Shown here in pieces: positions 1 through 9,373 of a DNA stretch of 19,097 bases. The translations under genes were made by a program, and so were the position numbers. The notes below the pieces were generated by a model. That model had not been told where the DNA came from and did no database searches. It saw nothing but the letters and a program-made list of their open reading frames with translations. Source of the stretch: Hepatocystis sp. ex Piliocolobus tephrosceles (Eukaryota; Apicomplexa; Aconoidasida; Haemosporida; Plasmodiidae); contig CABPSV020000078.1 of NCBI GenBank assembly GCA_902459845.2, positions 14,171-33,267 of the forward strand, read 5' to 3'. Numbering within the stretch: position 1 is the first letter of the stretch; the number at the start of each line of letters is the position of its first letter.

Positions 1-10
1 AAAAAAAAAA

Positions 11-88
11 AACACTGGTTTAAAACACTGGTTTAAAACACTGGTTTAAAACACTGGTTTAAAACACTGGTTTAAAACGCTGGTTTTA
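11..88. repeat. 13-bp tandem minisatellite (6 units)
   Basis: Six head-to-tail copies of the 13-bp unit aacactggtttaa. The first five are identical; the sixth is degenerate (aacgctggtttta). It lies just inside the left edge of the window after a run of 12 A, so the array may extend beyond it. The unit is GC-richer than its surroundings and its period is not a multiple of three, which argues against a coding origin. Another 13-bp array of different sequence lies at 8097-8208. Confidence 0.93.
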
Positions 89-109
89 ACTTGCTTAACT
101 AAGAACGTG

Positions 110-140
<31 letters not shown>

Positions 141-416
141 AGTTAAAAGTGTAATATTTTTGCAAAAAGGCGAAGTTATATAAAAGGCACATTCAGCAAA
201 AAAAAAAAAAAAAAAAAAAATTTATGCATGTATATATATATACATGTTAAGCTGTAGAAAAAAAAAAAAAGAAAAGTAAAATAAATGAGTGAACTAGGGG
301 ACAAATAAGTTATCAGGTGATTGACTAAATTTATACACAAACGTGGGGAAAAAATGATAAAATTACTCAAATAGTTATATTTATAGTAACAATAATAATA
401 AAAAAAAAAAAAAAAG

Positions 417-450
<34 letters not shown>

Positions 451-454
451 GAGG

Positions 455-504
<50 letters not shown>

Positions 505-714
505 ACCATCTCTTCTGCTACTGATAAAAAAAAAAATGCTTAAATGTGACTTTCCTACTATACTCAACTCAAAAAAAAAGCAAACGTTTCAGATTCAAAA
601 GGTTTAAATAGAAAATAAACAAACGAACGAATAAATAAATAAAATAAGAAAGTTGTTAAATATTATTTATATGTTTAAAGCTTAATTTATTGTTATTATG
701 TATAAAGGTTGAAC
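89..714. other. Intergenic A-rich region upstream of gene 1
   Basis: No credible gene. Short minus-strand frames here are mostly poly-Phe and come from poly(dA) runs. The longest A runs are 110-137 (28), 417-448 (32) and 455-498 (44), the last two separated by six bases. A TA-rich stretch lies near 228-246. Such tracts are typical of Plasmodium promoter and intergenic DNA, where they are thought to exclude nucleosomes, so this probably includes the promoter of gene 1. No specific motif can be assigned. Confidence 0.6.
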
Positions 715-783
715 ATGTGGATAAAAAATTTGTACATACTTAATCGTTGTGTCAGGGATTGCCCTTTTTTACCTATATATTTT

Positions 784-819
<36 letters not shown>

Positions 820-854
820 TGTACATTTTTTTTTTTATTTTTTTTCTTTTGTAG
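715..854 (+). other. Probable first exon (715-750) and intron (751-854) of gene 1
   Basis: The gene 1 reading frame is open back to 855 and closes at a TAG (852-854) that is also the end of a good Plasmodium-type acceptor: a pyrimidine tract at 788-852, including 29 T at 788-816, then TGTAG. Upstream, the ATG at 715 followed by 36 bases and a GT at 751 is the only short exon I found that joins in phase. It adds 12 codons (MWIKNLYILNRC). The joined N-terminus is rich in Arg, Lys and aromatic residues and lacks acidic residues for about 35 residues, as expected for an organelle-targeting sequence. The donor GTCAGG is weak. The nearby GT at 708 follows ATG 698 but gives the wrong phase. Confidence 0.5.
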
Positions 855-2867
855 CGATTTGCTTATTACCGATTCCATAAAAGAGTTGGTAAAGGGTCAT
901 GGAACAAATATGTAGAAAGGTACAAACTTCCAAGGAGCATAGAAAATACACAGAGATTAATATTTAATTATGAAGGTACATATTCAGAAAAAAAATTATC
1001 ATGTAGTTGGCATTGGTTATTACCTAAAAAGTTGGCAGAAGCTACAACATCAGATGAGGTACTAAATGTATGGGTATATTATAGACATAAAAAAAAAAAA
1101 GCTTACCATTATATGAAAGTTTTAAAACGATTAGTAGATGTAGGATCATGTTCTACTACCGATTGGAGATTTAAATTAATAACATCGAGGATAGAAAATA
1201 AAATAAATACTTTTTTGAATTTACCAAGAATATGTTTTTATTATGGTAAATTAAAAGCAACGGCACAATTAGAAACTATAACGAAAATTTTAATTAATAA
1301 ATTAAATATATATTTACCTAATCAATTGTTACTTATATTAAAAGGTTATGCATTATGTAATTTACAAGATAAGTATATGTTTAATAACATAAGAGATATA
1401 TTACGTACATATACTAATTGTCTTACATTTAATCAAATAAGTTTAATAATTGAAAGTTATGCAGCTTGTTTAATACATGATTATTTATATATAAATATAC
1501 TAATTAATGAAATTATACATAGACTGGATTTATGTAATAATAACAACGACAATATATTAATAGATGGATCGAGTTATGTCTCTAATATTGTTGAAGAAAA
1601 TGGCCATAATATTGTTGAAGAAAATGGTCATAATATTATTGAAGAAAATGGTCATAATATTGTTGAAGAAAATGGTCATAATTTTGTTGAAGAAAATGAC
1701 AATAATTGTATCTCAAGTAGTCATAATGAAAATGTTAATATAAATATGAATATAACACTGGCAAATATACAAACAAACGAACGTAATTTTTTACAATACA
1801 AACAAGATCAATTTAATTATTATCCTACTATGAAACAATTAGTTGATGTAGCCTATTTTTTATCAAAATTAAAATTTTTAAATTATGTTTTTTTTGATTA
1901 TATAAGTATATATATTATCAATTTATTACAAAGTGAAAAAAATTTATTAACACCGTACATAATTGAAAAAGCAGTTATATCTTTTTGTTCATTAAAAATT
2001 AATGATATAAAATTGTTTGAATATATATTAACACATATTGGTTTATATATATATGATTATCCACCTAGTGTTTTATGTACTATAGGATATTATTTAAGTA
2101 ATATATTACCTTTTTATTATTCTCCTGTATATAAAAAATTTAAAAAAATGATAAAATATATTGCTGATCATATTAATATTTTAAATTTAGATGCTTTAAC
2201 GAAATATGCTTCTTTTATACATAAAGGAACGATGAATAAACAACTAAAAAATGATTTATTTTTTTTAATCAATGAATGTGTAAAAAATAATAATAATAAT
2301 AATAATAATAATATGATGATGAGTACGTCTATGGATATATCTACAACTACTAATAACGAATATTCTAACTGTAAAAATTTTAATTACGATGTACCAACAC
2401 TTGTAGAAAAATTATCTTACTATAATTGTATAGATATAAAATCATTTAATATATTATGTAAACACTTACATCAACATATACAATTATTTGAGCCTAGCGA
2501 TTTTAATAAAACAACAAGAGCATTAATTAATATAAAAAAAAAAAAAAATTTTACTGACGAACATATTTTAAACGCATTAGCAAGAAATGTAATACAACAA
2601 CATGACATATTTCATATTATTGATTATCATCAAACTGTCAAATTATTAATTGATTTGGGATTAGTAAAAGAAATATATAAAATATATTTAATAAAATATC
2701 ATAACGATTTACCATTTTATGGATTTAAAAATTTAATTATAGATTATAATAAAAAATTACCAAAAAATGTAAAAAAAGCGCTTAACAGATATAAAAAAAA
2801 CACTATATACTTTTCAAACAAAAAAATAGAACAATGTTATCCCTTGTATAAATCTATAGAAGATTGA
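855..2867 (+). CDS. Helical-repeat protein, probable organellar RNA-binding (last exon)
   Basis: The exon runs open from the splice acceptor at 854 to a TGA stop and encodes 670 residues, about 682 with the proposed 12-codon first exon. There is no suitable initiating ATG near its start; the codon at 1032 is an internal TTG. The protein is alpha-helical, with degenerate units of roughly 35-40 residues rich in Leu, Ile, Tyr and Phe. The clearest are at exon residues about 130-220, for example LLLILKGYALCNLQDKYMF and ISLIIESYAACLIHDYLYI. This resembles the heptatricopeptide-type repeats of apicomplexan mitochondrial RNA-binding and mitoribosome-associated proteins; I see no C-terminal RAP domain. 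A five-unit 8-residue insert (NIVEENGH) lies at 1584-1703 and a poly-Asn run near 2286-2313. The basic N-terminus fits mitochondrial or apicoplast import. Family and location are inferred; no exact orthologue is recognised. Confidence 0.88.
   Translation, partial: RFAYYRFHKRVGKGSWNKYVERYKLPRSIENTQRLIFNYEGTYSEKKLSCSWHWLLPKKLAEATTSDEVLNVWVYYRHKKKKAYHYMKVLKRLVDVGSCSTTDWRFKLITSRIENKINTFLNLPRICFYYGKLKATAQLETITKILINKLNIYLPNQLLLILKGYALCNLQDKYMFNNIRDILRTYTNCLTFNQISLIIESYAACLIHDYLYINILINEIIHRLDLCNNNNDNILIDGSSYVSNIVEENGHNIVEENGHNIIEENGHNIVEENGHNFVEENDNNCISSSHNENVNINMNITLANIQTNERNFLQYKQDQFNYYPTMKQLVDVAYFLSKLKFLNYVFFDYISIYIINLLQSEKNLLTPYIIEKAVISFCSLKINDIKLFEYILTHIGLYIYDYPPSVLCTIGYYLSNILPFYYSPVYKKFKKMIKYIADHINILNLDALTKYASFIHKGTMNKQLKNDLFFLINECVKNNNNNNNNNMMMSTSMDISTTTNNEYSNCKNFNYDVPTLVEKLSYYNCIDIKSFNILCKHLHQHIQLFEPSDFNKTTRALINIKKKKNFTDEHILNALARNVIQQHDIFHIIDYHQTVKLLIDLGLVKEIYKIYLIKYHNDLPFYGFKNLIIDYNKKLPKNVKKALNRYKKNTIYFSNKKIEQCYPLYKSIED
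1584..1703 (+). repeat. 24-bp coding repeat, five NIVEENGH units in gene 1
   Basis: Five consecutive 24-nt units encode NIVEENGH, NIVEENGH, NIIEENGH, NIVEENGH and NFVEENDN. The period keeps the reading frame. The block is acidic and Asn-rich, lies between two helical-repeat segments, and is probably a disordered, species-variable loop. Confidence 0.93.
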
Positions 2868-3062
2868 AAAATATTACATGTCAGACGGATGACATAAAAA
2901 AAGCGAATAAACATATGTACATAATGAAAAAAAAAAAAAAAGGCAGCTTTTTAAATATATTTTAGAGATATTCTTTTGACGCATAATCTTATTTTATTTT
3001 TTTTTTTTTTTCTTTCTTTTATTTTACGTTCTGTGTATTATTTTTTGTGTTAGTTCTCTCCG

Positions 3063-3099
<37 letters not shown>

Positions 3100-3537
3100 T
3101 GCTCTTTACCTTAAACGTTACAGATAAGAGTATGTTGAAAATTGGATATACCTGGTGTATATACATATACATACGTACATACGCATGTATAACATGATTG
3201 TGTATAAAAATGCGCAACAAACAAGGATAAGCAAAAAATAAAACATTAATATATACATACGCACATATATACATATACATATATATATTTATATTTACAT
3301 AATAACGCATACTGCAAATTGTTTACTTGTATATACGTCACACTTTGTTGCAAATTTTTTGAAAAGAACGGTTAAATTTTTTTTTTTTTTTTTTTCTTGC
3401 TATTGTTGTTGTTGCTTATTTTTATTTATGCAAAAATTAAGAAAAGAAAAATATTAAAAACATTTTGTATCACTAATCATAGTTAAGTAGGACAAAACAA
3501 TATTACTAAGTGATATTTAGCAACACACCCAGGCACA
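2868..3537. other. Intergenic region between genes 1 and 2
   Basis: No gene is supported. The region has an A run at 2928-2941, a T run at 3068-3098 (31), another T run around 3378-3395, and TA/CA-rich DNA at 3158-3310. It should contain the 3' untranslated region and polyadenylation site of gene 1 and the promoter of gene 2. A minus-strand frame at 3050-3310 is only these repeats read in reverse. Confidence 0.6.
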
Positions 3538-4305
3538 ATGGAAGCACTATTATGTTCCCTTTTTTATATATTTTTTTGTACATTTTTTTTTCAAGCCATT
3601 TTAAATGAAACATTTATAACAGCTGTTTCAGTAAACAATAAAACATCGAATTTATTAATTAAGAATGGCTCTAGTGAAGACATCTTTTATACAATGGAAA
3701 ATGTCTATTACGTACCTACACATAAAAATAAATTAAATAATAATTATACATTTACTCGTGACGAATCTAATATGTATTATGATAACATTAGTGATAATAA
3801 TAATTATGGAAATAAAAAAAAGAAAGAAAACCTAAATATGATGGTTGATCAAAATGAGATTAATACAATTAATAGTTTGAATAAATTAAACAGTACGGAC
3901 ACATTCGAAAAATTACGATCATCTTATTACAATAGTAACGATTTTAATGAAAAAAATAATTTATATGAACATATTAAACAAATTTTATCTATTGCCTTAA
4001 ACATACCTCTAAATGAAATTAATTTACATGATATTAATATGTTACTTAAAAAATGGAAACAAATTAATAAACAAAAAAACTATTTACATGGTGAACCTGA
4101 CGATAATCAAACTGATGAACATGAACAATTTTTAAAAGTTATTAAAAATCACGCACCGTCAACTAATTCTGATTTCGGCACTGATCATGTTAAAAGTAGA
4201 CCTGATAAATTAAACACTCCGACGGAAAATCTAACAGAAGAAGATGAAAAAAATAATAAAAATTCCTTTATAGATAATAAATATTTATTCGAATTAATTA
4301 TATAA
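3538..4305 (+). CDS. Conserved-type secreted protein of unknown function
   Basis: Single-exon frame of 255 codons starting at an ATG in an A-rich context and ending in TAA. Residues 1-22 (MEALLCSLFYIFFCTFFFQA, then IL) form a strongly hydrophobic N-terminal segment with no preceding basic residues, most likely a cleavable signal peptide. No further membrane span is visible. The rest is hydrophilic and rich in Asn, Lys, Asp and Glu, with one better-ordered amphipathic stretch at about residues 140-180 containing alternating Leu/Ile and a KKWKQ motif. No canonical export motif (RxLxE/Q/D) follows the signal and there are few cysteines, so it looks neither like an exported PEXEL protein nor a cysteine-rich surface antigen. 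I do not recognise the family. The intact frame and clean signal sequence argue that it is a real gene. Confidence 0.8.
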   Translation: MEALLCSLFYIFFCTFFFQAILNETFITAVSVNNKTSNLLIKNGSSEDIFYTMENVYYVPTHKNKLNNNYTFTRDESNMYYDNISDNNNYGNKKKKENLNMMVDQNEINTINSLNKLNSTDTFEKLRSSYYNSNDFNEKNNLYEHIKQILSIALNIPLNEINLHDINMLLKKWKQINKQKNYLHGEPDDNQTDEHEQFLKVIKNHAPSTNSDFGTDHVKSRPDKLNTPTENLTEEDEKNNKNSFIDNKYLFELII

Positions 4306-4421
4306 AAGAAATTTGTCATAAAAAAAAAAAAAACATATTTGCTTAATAATCATGTTATCACTCTCCTTACTTAATGAAATTAACAAAAACAAGAATTAAT
4401 TTTATTATCTTTTGAAAAAAA

Positions 4422-4464
<43 letters not shown>

Positions 4465-4711
4465 ATCCATATCCGTTCATAATTATTTTTAAAAAAGACC
4501 ATTTTAATCAAAATGTGTTAAGGCGTATATGTACATATATATGTGACTTGTTTATTTGTCCATTTATATGTGTGTTTTTTTTTTTTTTTTTTTTTTTTTT
4601 TTGTAAATATGTAAAAACAACTAATAGAAACGTGTTTAACTGTATTAACTACAAACTATGTAATTAAAAACGAGAAGGGTTGGTTGAGAAAAATTAGATG
4701 TTAAAAATGAT

Positions 4712-4743
<32 letters not shown>

Positions 4744-5632
4744 ATATTAACATAGAGTTCAGTGTTTGATCCGTGTGATATTCCTCAAAGGTTTTTTGTT
4801 TGTTCGTTAAGCTATTAAATTATGAAGTTAGCTTATTTGTGCCGTTTTTTTATTCTCATTTTTTGTGCCTTTTGTTATATACAATAATGCTTGCGTATAA
4901 TCCAAACAATTCCTAAAAGATTTAATCAGCTGTTTTTTTTTTTTTTTTTTTTTATGACTAATTGTTTTTATATTTTTATTATTGTAATTAACTTTTTTTT
5001 TTTTAAAGCTGTTATTAATTTATGTACATATATATGCAAATATGAGAAAGTGCATTTTTTTTTTTACTTTTTTTGTCAAATTATTTTATATTTTTTTTTT
5101 TTTTTCTTAATATTTGTTTTATTTTGTAAACATAAATGATGACATAATTAAAAAAAAATGGCAATATTTGCTTGATATATGTTAGTTATATATATATGTA
5201 TACATATATATATATATATATATATACGTACGAATAGCTGAACGTAGGTGTATCAACGCGTTAATTATAAAAAAATTAAGGAACCTTAAACAATGTTCAC
5301 AATACATATTCGCATGAATTAATGCGTAACATAGTTAAGTACGTTATAGAACAACACTATAGTCCACTCAAGCGTTATACAGAAAAAAAAAAAAATAAAT
5401 AAAATAAAATAAAAAAAAAAAAAAAAAAAAAAAATATAAATTATAAATTATAAACTAAAAATTATAAATTATAAATTATAAATTATAAATTATAAATTAT
5501 AAATAAGAACATATTCTTAATTATATTGATATTAGGGAAGAAACAGAACAATAAATAAAAAGAAAAGAGCGAGCATTACATACGTTCCCATTATATATGT
5601 ACCCATATTAACCACATAAAGACGGAGCGAAA
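4306..5632. other. Intergenic region between genes 2 and 3
   Basis: No gene is supported over 1.3 kb. It contains T runs at 4424-4459 (36) and 4575-4602 (28), A runs at 4712-4736 and 5411-5434, TA microsatellite DNA around 5188-5226, and a 7-bp minisatellite at 5436-5505. The frame at 4891-5139 begins at TTG, is dominated by Phe from poly-T, and is not a credible gene. The segment 5506-5632 directly precedes the stomatin-like gene and probably holds its 5' untranslated leader. Confidence 0.6.
5436..5505. repeat. 7-bp tandem repeat (ataaatt, 10 units)
   Basis: Ten consecutive 7-bp units, eight at or near perfect ataaatt, interrupted by ataaact and aaaaatt at the third and fourth positions. 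It lies about 130 bp upstream of the stomatin-like start codon and directly follows an A run, so it is probably in the promoter or 5' untranslated region. Made of A and T except for one C. Confidence 0.9.
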
Positions 5633-6802
5633 ATGTTAAACCTAAATAGAGCCATACTGTCAAATGTAATAAAAATAAAACACAATAAAAAATTAATAAC
5701 AAGCGCAATAAGAAATTATGGTACTGATGGTAATAATATTACTAGCACTGTTAACACAGTAGCTAAAAATAATGGTATTTTTTTTAATAAATTTCAAAAT
5801 AATAAAAAAAGAAGAAACATATTATATGAAAGTCGTAATCATTACTATACAAGTAGTGAAAATAAAAAATATACAAAAAATATATTAACTATATTTGGTT
5901 TTGTAATAATACCACAACAAACTGCTTATATAGTTGAAAGATTAGGTAAGTATAAAAAAACATTATTAGCAGGTGTACATTTTATTGTACCATTTATTGA
6001 TAAAATAGCATATGTATTTTCTTTAAAAGAAGAAACTATAACAATACCTAACCAAACAGCAATAACAAAAGATAATGTTACATTAAACATTGATGGAGTC
6101 TTATATATAAAATGTGACAATCCTTATAATTCTTCTTATGGTATAGAAGATGCAGTTTTTGCAGTGACACAATTAGCACAAGTAACTATGCGATCAGAGT
6201 TAGGTAAACTAACATTAGATGCAACATTTTTAGAAAGAGAAAATTTAAATGAAAAAATTGTTAAAGCTATAAATGAATCAGCTATTAATTGGGGTATTAA
6301 ATGTATGCGATATGAAATTAGAGATATAATTTTACCTGTTAATATAAAAAATGCCATGGAAAAACAAGCAGAAGCAGAAAGAAGAAAAAGAGCAGAAATA
6401 TTACAAAGTGAAGGAGAAAGAGAAAGTGAAATTAATATTGCTATTGGTAAAAAAAAAAAATCAATTTTAATAGCAGAAGGTCAATCATTTGCTATTAAAG
6501 CTAAAGCCGATGCTACAGCAGAAGCTATAGAAATAATAAGTAATAAAATCAAAAATTTAGATTCCCATAATGCTATATCTTTACTTATAGCTGAACAATA
6601 TATTGATGTATTTTCTAATATATGTAAAAATAATAATACTGTTATTGTTCCTGCAGATTTAAACAATATTAGTAGTTTAATTTCTCAATCTTTAGCCATA
6701 TATAATAATATAAAAAATACAAAACCAGGGTCATCTCCTCCATTAATTAATTATTCAGGACATGATTCACATGTTAACACTCACTCAGATTCGGAAAAAT
6801 AG
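5633..6802 (+). CDS. STOML: Mitochondrial stomatin-like protein (SPFH/prohibitin family)
   Basis: Complete single-exon gene, 389 residues, ATG in an A-rich context, TAG stop. Residues 1-80 are rich in Asn, Lys and Arg and lack a hydrophobic core, consistent with a mitochondrial presequence. Residues 84-95 form the short hydrophobic segment ending in the Ile-Pro-Gln-Gln start of stomatin domains. The SPFH domain spans about 90-245, with LGKYKKTLLAGVHFIVPF (104-121) and MRSELGKLTLDATFLERE (186-203), which match the stomatin-like protein 2 subfamily. An Ala/Glu/Arg-rich coiled coil follows at about 240-300, then the C-terminal IVPADLNNISSLISQSL (338-354), also typical of SLP-2. These proteins oligomerise on the matrix face of the inner mitochondrial membrane and organise lipid and protease microdomains with prohibitins and cardiolipin. 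From memory, this gene also precedes RPB1 in P. falciparum; that should be checked. Confidence 0.96.
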   Translation: MLNLNRAILSNVIKIKHNKKLITSAIRNYGTDGNNITSTVNTVAKNNGIFFNKFQNNKKRRNILYESRNHYYTSSENKKYTKNILTIFGFVIIPQQTAYIVERLGKYKKTLLAGVHFIVPFIDKIAYVFSLKEETITIPNQTAITKDNVTLNIDGVLYIKCDNPYNSSYGIEDAVFAVTQLAQVTMRSELGKLTLDATFLERENLNEKIVKAINESAINWGIKCMRYEIRDIILPVNIKNAMEKQAEAERRKRAEILQSEGERESEINIAIGKKKKSILIAEGQSFAIKAKADATAEAIEIISNKIKNLDSHNAISLLIAEQYIDVFSNICKNNNTVIVPADLNNISSLISQSLAIYNNIKNTKPGSSPPLINYSGHDSHVNTHSDSEK

Positions 6803-6892
6803 AGTAACCTTATTTATATAAAGATTACATTTTAGATCATTGTTATGTCGTACATACTTGTGTAGTATACAGTTGGTACGTATATATGTATA

Positions 6893-7022
6893 CATTATAT
6901 ACGTTATATACGTTATATACGTTATATACTTTATATACGTTATATACATTATATACATTATATAAATTATATACATATTATATACATATTATATACATTA
7001 TACACATTATATACATTATATA
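6893..7022. repeat. 9-bp TA-rich tandem array (cRttatata)
   Basis: About 14 units of cattatata/cgttatata, nine bases each, with two 11-base variants (catattatata) at 6974-6995. It begins about 90 bp after the stomatin-like stop codon, probably in the 3' untranslated region. The minus strand reads as repeated Tyr-Ile-Thr/Met only because the period is a multiple of three. Confidence 0.88.
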
Positions 7023-7070
7023 TGTATGTACAATACCCAGTATGATTTGCTGTATATAATATTTTTGGTG

Positions 7071-7101
<31 letters not shown>

Positions 7102-8096
7102 CTGATATAGCAATGTGAATATATATAAAAAAAAAAAAGCAAAGTGCAATATATATTAATAAAAAAAAAAGAAAAAAAGAAAAAAAAAAAAAAAAAAAAT
7201 GTTTATGTCTTTATATATACGTACTCACGTGTGTGTATATATATTTTTTTAACTTAAATGTTTTGTGTTCTTGTTGTTCGTCGTTTTAATTTTTATTTGT
7301 TCTTATAATGTTTCTTTTAAGTATATGTACACGTGCATGTATATACATACATACATACATACACACATTTGTGTACTTTATGTACAAAGATTGAAAGGTT
7401 TTTTTTTTTTTTTTAACGTACCTAGGCAAATTGCTTTTTACAAACACCACTAGTATTTTTTATTCATCTATTAATTACGAAAATTTTATTTTTAAATGTT
7501 GTAATAATTTTTTTTTTTTTTTTTTTTTTTACTTATAAGTGATAGTATTTATATCCTTTGTTTTATCACATTTTAATTTCTGTTGAAAAGGCTTCATGTT
7601 TTTTTTTTTTAAATACAAAAAAGTTGAGTAAAACCTGTTATGTAAAAAATGTGAGGATTTGTTTCGAGTTGACTCTATAGGGGGTAACATAGTGTGAAAT
7701 GTTCTGACTGTGTTTTACTCGAAGAGAAGAAATAATGAGCATGTATATATATATATAAACATATGTGTTTATGTATATTAACATATGTGTTTATGTTGAT
7801 ACACACCAACATACTTTTAACACAATTTAAAATTAGCAAACAATAAAAAGGGTGTATGTCTAAAGAAGAGATATAAAATTGAACAATAATGAACAAGGGG
7901 ATGTAATAATAAGCAAAAACAAATGTTTATTTATTTCTTTTTTATATTATTTTTTTTGTTTTAACTTTTTTTTTTTTTTTTTTAAATATATATATATATA
8001 TGTAAGCCCTTTTTTCACCATACCATTAGTCTATTCTATTTTCATTTTTCATGATGACAAACCTTATTAATACAAAAAAAACATGTTCATTAAAAA

Positions 8097-8208
8097 CGTT
8101 TGTTAAAAGCGTCTGTTAAAAACGTTCGTTAAAAGCGTTTGTTAAAAGCGTTTGTTAAAAACGTTTGTTAAAAGCGTTTGTTAAAAGCGTTTGTTAAAAA
8201 CGTTTGTT
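8097..8208. repeat. 13-bp tandem minisatellite (9 units)
   Basis: Nine units of cgtttgttaaaa(g/a), starting every 13 bases from 8097; the last breaks off into cgtttgttggg. A degenerate unit (gttcattaaaaa) precedes it. The final base alternates G,A,G,G,A,G,G,A across the first eight units, giving a 39-bp higher-order repeat. The conserved CG of each unit makes it stand out in A/T-only intergenic DNA. The period is not a multiple of three, so it is not a coding relic. Confidence 0.92.
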
Positions 8209-8429
8209 GGGAACAATAACAATTTCGTCTGTAGTCGGGCACAGCGAAATCCTCGTGCAACAACATAGGATATTTACAAATTAATTTTCATATTTTGTTT
8301 TTATTTTTATTTTTTATGTTGTATATATGTCATATGTATTTTAATAATTGGTAAGTTCGAAAAAAGAAGGAAAAAAATAAAAAAAATAATTTATTCGGCA
8401 ATGTTCTCATTCTTATATGTTCTTACTGC

Positions 8430-8609
8430 TTTTATTGCTGTTGTTACTTTTATTGCTGTTGTTACTTTTATTGCTGTTGTTACTTTTATTGCTGTTGTTA
8501 CTTTTATTGCTGTTGTTACTTTTATTGCTGTTGTTGCTTTTATTGCTGTTATTGCTTTTATTGCTGTTGTTGCTTTTATTGCTGTTGTCGCTTTTACTAC
8601 TCTAATTGT
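8430..8609. repeat. 18-bp tandem minisatellite, possible relic of Asn/Ser coding repeat
   Basis: About ten 18-bp units of ttttattgctgttgttac, degenerating towards 8645. On the plus strand it falls within an ATG-started frame of 101 codons (8401-8706) reading as hydrophobic FIAVVT repeats. On the minus strand the same units read NNSNKS, a composition common in Plasmodium low-complexity regions. The minus frame closes on both sides of the array, with TAG upstream and TAA downstream. I therefore annotate it as a repeat rather than a gene. Confidence 0.85.
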
Positions 8610-9151
8610 TTATATTGCCTTTGTTACTCTCATTGCTTTTGTCGTTTTATTCGTTTATTTTTTTTTTGAACAATTAAATGCATTTCTTTCATCACATGTG
8701 ATATAAAATTTTACAGAACTAACCATATTACTCAGCTTTTGTTTTTTTTTTACCCACAACGCATAATACGTACGTGTATACAAACACAAACATGTACAAT
8801 ACAAGCTGCTTGTATTTATTAACATCACATATGTTTTTCCATGTTTAGTAACATTGACTGTATAAACTGATAAAATTTTTTTGAAACAAAAAAAAAAAAC
8901 AAAAAAAAAAAAAATTATGCCTGTTTTAGTGCTTGCTTCTAAGCACAATAAAAATATTATATGCTTTAAAATAGTTCAAATTGCTTGATATATATGAACA
9001 AGTAAGAATTTTTTTTTTTTTTTTTTAATTTATACAACTTATCAACGATTTCTATATTGGCATTGTAAGATAGTATATTATATTGTTTGTATGAAGTATA
9101 TACATATATTATCTATGCGTTATGTATAATTTGTTTATTTATACCACTCAT

Positions 9152-9296
9152 ATATTATTTATATTATTTATATTATTTATATTATTTATATTATTTATAT
9201 TATTTATATTATTTATATTATTTATATTATTTATGTTATTTATATTATTTATGTTATTTATACTATTTATACTATTTATGTTATCTATATTTATCA
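9152..9296. repeat. 9-bp TA-rich tandem array (atattattt)
   Basis: About 16 consecutive 9-bp units of atattattt, nearly perfect at the left and acquiring G and C substitutions (atgttattt, atactattt) at the right. It is followed within 30 bases by the longest T run in the window. Open frames across it (Leu-Tyr-Tyr on plus, Ile-Asn-Asn on minus) follow from the period and are not genes. Confidence 0.9.
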
Positions 9297-9321
9297 GTAT
9301 TATTTGAATTATTTGTATGGC

Positions 9322-9323
<2 letters not shown>

Positions 9324-9372
<49 letters not shown>
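9324..9372. repeat. Poly(dT) run of 49
   Basis: Forty-nine uninterrupted T, the longest homopolymer in the window. Its exact length may be affected by replication slippage or sequencing error. Confidence 0.85.

Positions 9373-9373
<1 letters not shown>

Noticed and set aside
709..915. Plus-strand frame with poly-Phe core
   Set aside because: It reads through the proposed intron's pyrimidine tract and is out of frame with gene 1 after the acceptor.
1032..2867. Start of gene 1 at 1032
   Set aside because: The codon at 1032 is TTG, and the same frame is open and coding-like back to the splice acceptor at 854.
4891..5139. 82-codon Phe-rich frame
   Set aside because: It begins at TTG and consists mainly of poly-T translated as Phe.
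6785..6976. Minus-strand Tyr-Ile-Thr repeat frame
   Set aside because: It is the reverse reading of the TA-rich array overlapping the end of the stomatin-like gene.
8097..8208. CRISPR-like direct repeats
   Set aside because: The units are contiguous with no spacers, in a eukaryotic context; it is a minisatellite.
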